Assembly (NCBI GenBank): GCA_019059635.1
Contig: JAGVRJ010000002.1
Location: 434,001 to 498,000 of the forward strand
Reading direction: 5' to 3'
Length of the DNA: 64,000 nt
Origin: Proales similis
Lineage: Eukaryota > Rotifera > Eurotatoria > Ploima > Proalidae
The notes beneath the pieces were generated by a model. The model ran no database searches and was not told the origin of the DNA. It worked only from the letters and a program-made list of their open reading frames with translations. Positions 10,625-21,305 of the stretch are shown here, piece by piece. The first letter of the stretch is position 1; every line of letters starts with the position of its first letter. Made by a program: the position numbers and the translations under genes.

Positions 10625-13600
10625 TCAATGATCAGCTGTTGATTCACGTTGACTCAACTTAAAAAGACGCCCGTGCTCATATGAGCAAGATCGCCATAGA
10701 TTGCTGCTCACTTTGGAATGCTCATTCACTCTGCACTTCAGATGGCTCAGACTCGAGCAGAGTTCACTCTTGCCCAGAGCCTTGTTGCTGTCTGCTTGTG
10801 AGCTGAAGAATTTTATTTTATCTCTAACACTTGAGACACATTCGTTTGTCTGCAGTATTGTTGACTCAGTGGGAGCTGGCTGGCGCGGCTGCTCATTAGC
10901 CAAGTGCTCGTGTCTGGCTTCATGCTCCTTGAGCAGCGCTTTAGTTTGCTTTATGAACGAAGTGCTCGTCGAGGCAGCCGAAGAGAGCTCTTTGGCCGAC
11001 GTGATTGGAGTCAAGTTGAACGATGGCGTTGAAGAGACGAGCATTTTGGGAGCCGATCTGAGTTGGACTCTTTGGCTCTTTTGACAACTGCTGCTGAACA
11101 ATTTTATTTTCTCTTTTACTGAGCTTTTCTCTGGCAGCTGACACTCGGACGCAGCTTTGGTAAGCAGACAAGGCTTTTCCGGCTTACGCAGTGCACTGTT
11201 GTCCGAGCCGGATGTGAGCAGCGTTCCGCGTCTCTTGGTTTGTTGGTTGAACGCCGATTGAACATAGTCAATAAAACCTTGAAAATGCAGCCTAAAGTCT
11301 GAGGCCTTTCCGCAATTGTAAGATAATTACCATGAGTCGAGGACTTCCTCGCCTCTTTCGGCTTACTGCTTTCTTGACTTGTGCATGAGCTCAGCGAACA
11401 GGTCGAGTTCTTGGTCCAAGTGTTGTTTTTCTCCGCCACTTGGACTCTCTTTGTGTCCACTTTTCGTAGCGTTTTTGACGAGCGATGTGTGCCTCGATTG
11501 CTACGGCACTTCATCGGCTCGATGATAATCAGTGTATTTAAGCGCTCTGCAGCATTCGACGTTTCCCTCTCCTTCTGCCATTTTTCCAGTTGCTTCTGTT
11601 TCTTTTTCAGCTCTTCCATTAGAAGATTTTGACCGCCGTCTCCCGCTCCCAGCTCAGTCTCAGATCGGCGAAGGGACTTGTTTAGGCAGTTTGATGACGA
11701 GCTAGACGCACGTTGCCCAAAGATAAGGTCATCTGGCAGTGGCGGAGGCGGTCCCGGTGGAGTAATTTCAGGCAAACCACTACACTCCTTACTCCGCGAC
11801 TCGGACGAGACGATCGAAGATTTGCCTGAGCTACCGTTCGAGGTTGAGACGAACGAAGAGTACTGATGGTACAACAATCCCGTGTTTGAATTGTCTCTTA
11901 GGCTTGAGATCGTTGTCACTGTGGTCGACGGGTGATCAAGTTGAACAGAATTTGGCAGCAAATTAGAGCTCTGGAGCTGAGAACTAGCCACCCAGGAAGA
12001 AGAATCCTCTTCTTGGTCTTGTTGTTTGCCTCCTGCCTTTTTCTGCACTTGAGCGACATTTTGCTTTATTTCATCTGCGGCAATCAACTCAAAATCAATT
12101 TTAGATCAGACTAGAGACAGCGAGCTCTGACTTACCCGAGTTTAAATCAGAACGGTCAATCTTATCAAGAAGATCGTTCATAAGCCCAAAGACTATTTGT
12201 TCAGTTTTGTCCGAATACTTTTCGATCCTGCTCGATTCAGGCTCATTTTTAGCCGCCTGCAGTATTTCAATTTTGGTGCTCATATGCTCTGGCTCTAGAT
12301 TTGATATAGGAGCGGTCTCCGCTTTTTCGTCCGTTTCTTTCAATTTGACTGACTTGGACGTCACAAATGGAAATGGATTCGGCGTGATCTCGAGCAGACA
12401 AGTGGTGACAAATCTCTTGGACGGCTCAGAAGCGGTTGAAAGGTCCTCGGCGACTCGAGGCGCGAGGCGATTGATTTTGGTGCTCTCAGGTTCTTGACTC
12501 ACGTCAGTGGGCTCATCACAAAATGTGGCGCAGTTGAGATGAATCACTGAGCGCTCAGAGTGGCTGCGTGAGCTGGTAAGCGAGCAAATGGTGCGGTCGT
12601 CATGCAAGGTGGGCAGATTGAGACATTCGTGGCTCTGCGACCGAGCGAACAGAGCAGCCGTGTCGTGGTTGGCCATGGTCAGGTCCTCAGTTCTGTCTTG
12701 GACGTCGATTTTCTCCAGCGACACTGCCGACGAATAAAGCGCCTGGCCCGACGAGAGACGCTTGTCGTAAAAGAGCCAGTTGTCGCTGTGCATTGAAGTG
12801 AATACTTGTCCGTTGATCAGATCGCTCGACTTGTCTTTTGAATCTTGACTCATCATCAGAATAGCGCTCACCTCGCGGTCCTCCTCTTCCGACTCTTCAA
12901 GAATGGTGTTCTCTGCGACTGCGGGCATCTCTTGCAGCGACTCCGGTCCCGTGTTGTGATCTAGAAGCTCCGACGACGAGTTCACCGATGGCTTGTTATA
13001 TTTGCCCAATGTGAGCTTAATCGAGTTTTGAGCAAATATTCCGTTGTGATACGGAATCGCCTTCTGATCGTCGTTCTCGTCGCTAGGCGCTTCTTTTCGA
13101 AGAATTTCGACAGCAATAGCTAATTCACTCTGAACTCGGAATCTGCGCTCGAGCTGGCTTTTGCTCATGTTAAAGCAGCACTCGCCATCAATTGAAAACA
13201 GCACGTCATTGTCGAGTATTCCGTTAGCATTGGTTTCGTCGCTCAACTTGAACTTGAAGCCATGTTAGACGGACTCGAGTGAGATTTCGACTGATTCTTA
13301 CCTTAAAGAAACCGTCTAGCTCGGCAGTCGAATCGAGCGCATTAGACAAGATGAGCTTAGAGTGCTCCGAGTGGACCTGAAGCGTTTTAACTTCAAATCC
13401 GGAAGGAATCTAGTTTGAGGATCGAATTAAACCAGAACGAACGATTCGCAAAGCTGATTTGTTGTTACATTAGCTGGACATGGCGAAACGAGCTCCGAGC
13501 AAGAGAACTCTTCTCTTTCATGCTCTAACGAGATGGACTGGAGAGGAGTTGACGACTCGCCTCTCACCACTGTCAATATGACATAGAGGGGCAGCTCATG

Positions 13601-14868
13601 CAAGACAGCCTTCAGCTCTTCTAATTTCATTTCCTTATTTCGATTGTCAGCTCGGCTTTTGGGACACCATAGAGTTGGACGAGCACACTTACCTTGAGCA
13701 AAACGGCGTTCACCTCCAGTATTTCGTCGTTTACTTTTACCGGACAAAAGCGTCCTTCTGGATCGGTGGCCTTCTCAGCCGCGCTGTTCTTCATCACATC
13801 TTTTACTTTGACTCGACAGTTGGGTTCGATTTGAAATTCAATGCCCAGCGGCTCGCCGGGAAGCCGGTGAATGATTAGACTTTTTGTTACGTCCTTGGGC
13901 ATGAATTCGTTTAAATTGCGCTGATTCACATCGTGACTGGTAATGTCGTCGTCGGATGACTTGACCAGGCTATTGGGCTCAAAATCATCGGCCCGGGCGA
14001 ACTCGACACTCGGATCCAATGGGTTGGTGCTCTTTTCGCAAGGCTCACTGGGCGTGCTTCGACCGCTGCTTTTGCTCGCCTGACTCGAATTGCTCACAGT
14101 CGAAATAGAGCTGCTCATGTTGTTACTGTAGTTGAATATGTTGTGACGTTTGGTCAGAGTGGCATTTATGCGGCACGAGTCAGCGGCCGCGGAGTTGGGC
14201 CGAGTGTGGCAGTCGATTTCAAAGTGATACTCGGAGAATATTTCACTCTCAATGTCGCTAAGCTCTTGATCGCCCAGTTCGATCACCTCGGCCGTGGGCA
14301 ATTTGCCCGTACCGTTCGCAATCGCGTGGCCTGATTCGCTTGTGAGCATAGGCAAGTCGTTTTGCACCAAAGTGTTCACGCGGAGGCCATTTTGAAAGTA
14401 GAAATAATTGCTTTGGAACAGAGTGCTGTTGCTCTGCTTCTCTTTGATTGTTGTCGTTCGATCGTCTTGATCCGGCCGAGCAGGACGATTGTGAGAAAGA
14501 TTGAGAATAAAGACACTGTTGAACAAGCGCTGCTGGGTCTTGTTTGGCGCCGTTTCATTTGGATCTTGCTGTTCTGGCGCTGATTGTCCATTGAGCTCAA
14601 GGCTCGTTGAAGCTGCAGTTCGAACCATTTTGTGGCTTTTGTCCACCACGTCGATAATCATAACAGTGCGGTATTCTTGTCGCAGAGTGCAGAGAGAAGA
14701 GGAGCAAGACGCCGGAGAGAGAGGAGTTATTGGTGAAAACACTTGAGTGGATTGTTCACTTGATTCGGTCAAGAATCGCTTACAGCCGCAGTGGACAACT
14801 AATGGCTCGTCGTTTATTTCCAATAGGTTCAATTTCAGGATGTCTAACGTGTCATCGAACGCGCGCAT
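10625..14868 (-). CDS. large PDZ-domain scaffold protein
   Basis: About 1318 residues in six phase-consistent exons (transcript order): 14868-13693, 13633-13469, 13409-13302, 13246-12136, 12074-11331, 11277-10625. A first PDZ domain spans the first intron: it has the carboxylate-binding loop as PLGIEF and a later VNDEILEVN strand, ending ILTVVRG in exon 2. Exons 2-4 encode a second, more divergent PDZ-like unit (FEVKTLQVH ... FSIDGECCFNM ... LAIAVEIL). The rest is long, serine/acid-rich and probably disordered, with a proline run (PPGPPPPLP) and a charged KKKQKQLEKWQKERE helix. No kinase, SH3 or FERM domain is visible. PDZ scaffolds bind C-terminal tails at membranes or junctions. I cannot assign an orthologue. 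The ATG at 14868 is the first in frame; an acceptor just upstream (CTTACTACAG) suggests an untranslated first exon. Confidence 0.75.
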
Positions 14869-15516
14869 AGACAATTGGACTGTAGTAAGCGTGACTCGTC
14901 GCTCTTAAGAGGGAGAAAGTTTTTTCTTTTTTTTTTTGCTACTTTTATTTATGTTTAGAGTCTCCAGCGGCCAACGCCCTTGAGCGCAAACAGAACGCGA
15001 AAAGGCAACTCATTTGTGCATTTAGCATAAAGCTCACATCTCATCTCTTGTACACCTCTTGGCGTTTAGATTCACGCCGAGGAGTGTACAAGAGAGTTTG
15101 GATTAATTGATTAATTGATCACATATTAAAGACCTAATCCTGTTCGCCCCGTGCATATTTGCAACGGATTTAAACGACAGAACGCCCAGAGGCGAGCTGC
15201 TGCTTCCGCTTGTTTGAAACAGTTGCTCTCAATACACTTTTGTCGACTTTATTCGCTCAGTTATTCTTCTTTGCTCTCAGATTATGTAGAAAAAATAAAT
15301 GAAAACACCAACAAAAACAAAAAAAAACAAACAAACCTCGGAGAAGAGGAGAGCGAGAAAGCAAACAGAGCAAAAATAAAACTAAAAACCAAAAGAGAAA
15401 GTATTTTACTTGCGACAGAGGGAGGGACTGGTAAACGAACAGAATGTGGTCAGTTTGCTGTTGGAATATGAAGGAGAAGGAGGAGACAACAAAGGTTGGT
15501 GTGGCCTTTGAGGCGT
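14869..15516. other. intergenic stretch with a strong inverted repeat
   Basis: Separates two minus-strand genes. It should hold the promoter of the PDZ gene (right of 14868) and the 3' flank of the next gene; TTTATT near 15247 reads AATAAA on the minus strand. The 15044-15095 hairpin is listed separately. 15290-15400 is purine/A-rich. Confidence 0.5.
15044..15095 (+). other. 22-bp imperfect hairpin, candidate small-RNA precursor
   Basis: Arms 15044-15065 and 15074-15095 pair over 22 positions around an 8-base loop. There is one C/A mismatch (15056/15083) and two pairs (15057/15082, 15060/15079) that are G-U when read as + strand RNA. The outer 12 pairs (TCTCTTGTACAC with its complement) are perfect. 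Read as minus-strand RNA the two wobble pairs become A/C mismatches, so the fold favours + strand transcription. It lies about 180 bases upstream of the PDZ gene start on the opposite strand. I do not recognise a known miRNA seed; it may instead be a palindromic protein-binding site. Confidence 0.4.
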
Positions 15517-17678
15517 TCAATCGCGTTTGAGATTTTGCTTCTTGTCGGCGACACGCTTCTCATGCTGCTTGAGTAGTTGCTTGAATTTCTCGTTTTTCAC
15601 AAACAGCTCGTACTCGGCGAACATAAAGTCGTCGTAGGATTTCACGTTCAAATGCTGATCGTGGATTTGAATGCCGTTCTGAACTGCAAAGCGTTTTGTG
15701 TTTGCGTCGCTCAAGTCCAGTATCCACAAGTTTTGCACATTCACCGAGCCAAAGTAGACACTTCGCGGGAAGAACTCAACAGTGCGTACAAAGCCGGCAA
15801 TCGGCGACAAGTACTCGTTGACTTCCTGCAAAAGTTCCTCGTGCGCCATGTCGAGACCGGCAAGCTCGAACACGACGCTGAGCGGACGCCTTTCAGGTGG
15901 TCCATTGAACCACATCACTCGAGTGGCGCTCACTTTCTCCTTGAGCTTCTTGTACGCCGACGCCTTCATCTTCTTCGGCTTGTCAAATTGTTGGCCGTTA
16001 TTGGCCTCCGCATTTGACAATAGCTTCTCAAGGTCAATGCCCATCTCCTCGAACGTGGGCAAGTCGAAATTTGTCGCTCCGGGTAAAAGTCTTGTCGAGT
16101 GAAATAACCAAATTAAAACGCCAATAGTCAAACGTGATAGGCCAACACTCACCCTAAGTCAACGCCGGTGTGTGCCAGCCGCTCGGCCAGTTTGGACGGT
16201 AGAACCGAACTGACCAACTCGTTCAAGTTGCGAATGAACTCAAAGCTCATGCTTGACGAGCTCGGCGAAATGCTCTCTGATCCGCATTCGTTCAGCTCGT
16301 TGGCCTTTTCGCCCGAAAGGGCTGTGAGAGCAGTCGTTGAATTTTTCGCTGGCGCGTATGATGTCTGGTTCCAGTTGACTATTCGATACAAGTTCGCCTC
16401 GCCGAGCTTTTTACCGGCCGAATTTGCATTTGTCACAGCCATGGCCATGAATGCGTCGTTGAGTTCAGCTGGGAACTTGGTCACATTCTGCGAGTTTTCC
16501 TCTTTGATCACAAAGCCGCTGTCGCTCTCCTCATACTCAATAACGCACTCGCCCGAGTCGATTCGAGGCTTAAACGAGCTTATGAACGCCTTTAAACGCG
16601 TCAGAGTGGCCATGCTCAGTTTGGCTGTGCTATACGTAATCGGAGGATGATTGGCGTATTTCTGCTGCATCTCAACTTGAGCGTCCGCGTGATTTGAGCT
16701 CATTTTAGGCCGCATCAACTCATAATACTTTTTGAGGACTTCGATCTCTTCGTCTGTCATGCTCTTGTGAAATGTCTTGCTGGGTCGAATCGAGGCCAAG
16801 GCCAGCAGGCGTTTGGCCTGGCTAATCGACACGCGTTTGGCACCGAGATAGATCATCGGCTCACCCTGCTCGGCTCCTTCGCTCTCAATGTTCTCGTTGC
16901 TCAGGATGAAATTCACGCATCTCTCTGGCTCGCTGTTGCGTCTCTGACCCAGGTCAGATTGCAAGTGATTGGACGCGTTTACGTTACCGAGTTTGGGCAA
17001 TGAGCCGCTTCCAGTTTCAAATTTGGAGCCGCTTATGAATGTTTTCGCTCTGCCTCGCTGACTCTGCTCCATTTGTCGGCGTAGTAGGGGCAGCTGTTGA
17101 TTACGGTTGTTATGAACAAGCATTTCTTCCGCTCGACTGGACGCCGAGCCGCTGGCACTCAGTGTAGACGACGAAGAACGATGAGAACTGCTGCTGTAAT
17201 CGAACTCGTTGTTCTTTGCAAGACGAAGTTCGGACCGTAATGAGCTCATTTTAATCTCATTGCCACGTAGCTGAAGGTCATTGCGACAGGACAGGTTTCT
17301 CTGAAGGCGATTAAAATTCTCCCGTCTGTAGCCTGTGTGATAGACGGCGAAGCGATTGGGCTCGTAGGGCGACGAATGCTTGACAACCGCTTCCTCCAGT
17401 CCCAATCGTGCCAAGAGTCGTCCTTGTCGCTCGCTAAATCGAGCGTTTCTGCTCACATTCTGCATGGACTGCTCACGTCTGAAAGGCCTCAAGTTTTCGT
17501 GGCTATCCTCGTAATCCGATTTCATGCCCGATATTCGTATGAGCTCAGTGCCCGTGCGAATGGCAGTTTCTTGCCCGCCCTGTGCGAATGGCAGCTGTGG
17601 TGAGGTCTGCTTGAAAAAGTGCTTGTTGGCATCCGTTTCCAAATTCGTGATTATTTTCGCCTGGCTGCAAGTCGGCAT
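15517..17678 (-). CDS. unrecognised 699-residue protein with a conserved-looking C-terminal domain
   Basis: Two exons, 17678-16153 and 16090-15517, join in phase (GG|A) across a 62-base intron with a GTGAGT donor. The N-terminal 270 residues are polar and low complexity (serine and arginine rich). The middle contains ordered-looking helices (ISQAKRLLALASIRP, EEIEVLKKYYELMRP, LTRLKAFISSFKP). The last exon reads as a compact alternating strand/helix unit (LSVVFELAGLD, EELLQEVNEYLSPIAG, VRTVEFFPRSVYFG, LWILDLSDANTKRFAVQNG) followed by a lysine-rich helix. That order resembles an RRM-like fold, but I see no canonical RNP1/RNP2 motif, so this is only a suggestion. No signal peptide or membrane segment. 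ATG at 17678 is the first in frame. Confidence 0.65.
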
Positions 17679-20600
17679 CTTTTACTGTTGATTCCCACTG
17701 TGCTGCTGCTGCGGTGGCTGTTGTTGTTTTTCGCTTTTAGAAAATGTTCGAGTTTGGCAGACTATTCAAATTTAGAGGCGGCTTTAAATCCTCTTTGTAA
17801 GTGATGCGGTTTAATGTTGACTTTGGAATTGCGATCTTTCTTTAGGTTCTTTAGCAGATTCTATGCATCTTTTGAATGAATGAGTTTTAAGCCTCAATCA
17901 GAGCGAGTGTGGGAGTCTAGTAATTCTGAAAGTTAGAGAACTAGTAGGCGTTCATTCAATGCGTTTGCTTTCATTCATTCATTTATTCATTCATTCGGCA
18001 GTTTGCGACTGAGCACGCTTGCCAACAAAGTCAGCTTGTTGCTGCGTTTGTCACACGATAATAGAAATAGAAGAAAGAAATAGAGAAGTAGAAAAAAATA
18101 GCAAAAGTAACGAAAATCTATTTTGCTGAGAAGCAATTCAAATGCAGCTGCGAGTTTAAGGCACGAGCAAGTGAAGGCAACTTGTAGCAGTGGCAGCAAT
18201 TAATCGAATGGCTTTAATAGCAAACAAAACGGCCAAGTTTTATGCGAACTCTCTAAAGTGAGAAAAGAAGAGAGTCTTGGAAAAGAGCGCGCTTAAGTAA
18301 ATAAGAAAAAAAAACGGTTATGCAATAGTCATTTTTGTGTCGGTGCACTCTGCTTTATTTTCTTGTTATTAGTGGCTGCGGGCTGTGTAGAGTCGGCGTT
18401 GCTTGTGTGCTATTAATCTGATTTGTAATCGATTGACATGGTGCTTGTGTCAATTTAAAGCAAAAAGTGAAGCGTCGTAATTAGTCATGGTCCACAAATA
18501 TTAACTAGCCGCACACGCTCATGCCCGCCCGTTACGTTGTTTACCTCTGCCAGTCATCAAATAATGAAGGAAACAGGATAACGAGCAGAAACAAAACGCC
18601 ACATAGAGGAATAATGCGGCTGAAAACTTCCCCATGAGCATACACACACACACGCCCACACGTAGATGATCAGTTGTGGTGGATAAATAAGAAAGCAATG
18701 CCAAATTTGAACCAAGTTTGCCGGTCTCCTGCTGGGCATTTAAATCGGCTCATGTCCGGATGCAGTCAAATAAGACTGCCGACTTGTCGCATTTGCGGTC
18801 GCTTATTGGTTGCTCTGGCATTCTCTATGAGCGGTAATAACCGGCTTGATTTCAAAGAATTTGACAAACGAATGCGCACGAGCTTTTCAAGCAAGACTTG
18901 GTTCGCTAGCTCGTTGGCAATATTTGCGTGAAATTATCAAGTTGTTGTTTGGATAAGAGTAAGTAGCCCAACAAAGTAAATATTGTCGATTCGATTGGGT
19001 CAAAATGCGAGTGGTGGCGGCCCTCACTGATGATTTTTAGCGGCCATTAGCGCCTTTGGGTCGAGCAGAAATTACGTAAAAAAAAAAGAATTTTTTTGTG
19101 TGTTTATATGAGCAGACGTGTGTGTGTGTGCGCAATAAAAGAGTTGAATAAGCACTTGAGTGGCCGCTTCTTGATCGCCGAGGCAAATGCAACGTGTGTG
19201 AGAGAGAGAGAGCCAGAAACGAATTCATGAGCTGGTTGTGTGGCGCCTAATAATTTGTGACTAATACACTTTACGACACAAAGAAGTTCAAGTCCGGCTG
19301 CCCTTATCAACGGCAATTGGTCGCCGCTGAAACTAGAACACTTGGCTCATTATATAAGTTATCAGGCGAGAATTAAATAGGAACCGAGACTCGAGCAAAC
19401 ATAATTAAAAAGCAAGCTAGCCATTTTAAATCGAACAATCGGTCGTCGTTGGTATGGACTCGAGGCGCTCTCTCTAATGCGCACAATAAAGAAACTAAAT
19501 CAATATTTCTGATTCAAAAAAAAAACGGCGAAATATATTTACTTTAGAGCTTCGTCTGCACACCGCTGCTACAGCCAGCAAAACGACCAACTGTGAGAGG
19601 AGTAAAAAATGGGCGAAACTATTTGAATCGACGTTGAGCTTTAAATGCAACCTAATCTGACTAGCTAATTAATCTGGATGATTGTGAGCTAGATGGCTGA
19701 ATTCTTGAATTTCTGACAATGATTTAATGCCTCAACGAACTGGAATTCGAACGAGTATATCAGAACTTAAAAGCTCTTAGGAAGAGAGGTGGTAGAGAAG
19801 GAGCAGAAGAACGATGGTAATCAAATCAAAACAAGCGCGAATTAGATTTCCGAAAACCGGTTTTGAAGAGCTCTACTTTTGCATACCTTGACTCTTCATT
19901 TCTCAGTCATTCTCACAATCTCAGCCTTTCTCTCTCTCTCTCTCTCTTACCGCCATTTTCTTGTTGAAGGGTCTTTTTTCAAGTTTACGCGTGTAAATTA
20001 AGCGTGAAACAATGAGACAAGGATCATGCTGTGTGTCCAAAATAGGTAAACTCCGACAAATGAGCAATGAGGGCCAAAGAGAGAGAGAGAGAGAGAAAGA
20101 AAAGAAAACAAATGAATGGCATCAGCAAAATGAAAATAACGAAATCAAAACTCTCGACTACTTGAAAGTTTTGGGAACTTGAAGAGAGTCAAAGGCAGGC
20201 AGAGAGCGTGAGAGTTAAGTAAATTTGCCAAGTGGCATCACACAAGGCGAGCGGCTTCTTGGCCTGATTGACATGTTCGCTCGGTTTGTATGAACTTAGA
20301 CGCGCGCTCGTATTTACCGCAGCTGAGTCGGATTACAAAATAAATTCAGAAAATTGCATCAAACCAACGAGCAAGCAAGCAAGCATGCCGGCTAGCAAGC
20401 CAATTTGTTCGCTCGTTGTTGCTTGGCCAGAATTGAAATCGAGTTTGAATTATGTCGATTGCGGTTGGGCCGCTTTTAAAAACGCTCACTCGCAGTGTCA
20501 TCTCACCTCTCGGCTGGCTTCGCTTCTTTCGTTTCTTGTTTAGGCTTCTTTGCTTTTTAGAAGAAATCTCGCCTAGAAAGAGAGTGAAAGAGAGAGAATG

Positions 20601-21305
20601 AATAAAATCCAAATAAAAGTGAACACGTAGCCAATGCCATTCGGAAGCCCAACTGCGTTCCATTATTTATCAGTTTTCTAGCCGACGGCTGAATGCAACC
20701 CACCCTCCCCTAAATATTTATGTAGACTGATTTTCTCGAATTTGACTAAAATCGGGCTCGGCGAGCTTTTCATGTCGTCACAGCTGCTTGCTCAAGTATA
20801 CAAGCCATTAACGGCTCCAGGACAAGTGAGCATGTAATCACGTTTGACAAATTTAAATTTTTCAAGACCAACACGAGCAAGATTACAAATGTCATGTTTT
20901 GCTTTCGAACGTGCACGAAGCCGAGGCGATTCTGCTCTGCTGCTCCCTTGTTTGAAGAAGAATTGTAAAGTAATTGAGCAAACGATACGCCAAGGACTGG
21001 CCTAGAGACGCAGTCGAATTTCGCCTTCAAAATCTAAAAAGAAACGCAGCAACCAAATCGCTCCTCTCCCCCTGAAATTGCAAACGCTCAAGTGATTTAG
21101 ATGAACAACATATTTTATTTTGATTTCAATCGAACAAAAAGCAGCAAATTGTTAGGAAAACACGTTCTGAAAATCAGAGAGTAACAAGAAATTGCGAGGG
21201 CATTTAAGAATTTTGACATTGATCTCATTCTAAAAAGAAAACAAACAAATGAACACAAACATCGAGCGAATGAATGGTGGCGGCGAGATGGGCATCAGTT
21301 CAAGT
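17679..21305. other. 3.6-kb non-coding stretch
   Basis: No exon of a known family found on either strand. Contents: ATTC-type repeats near 17970-17998, an AC tract at about 18643-18655, a TG tract near 19115-19130, CT repeats at about 19928-19948 and GA repeats near 20078-20100. Minus-strand AATAAA (TTTATT at 21114-21119) lies about 190 bases past the DIP2 stop and probably ends its transcript. Confidence 0.5.

Noticed and set aside
10701-11084. Long frames on the + strand opposite the PDZ gene (also 12207-12497, 13675-13878, 14143-14334)
   Set aside because: Antisense shadows of well-supported minus-strand exons.
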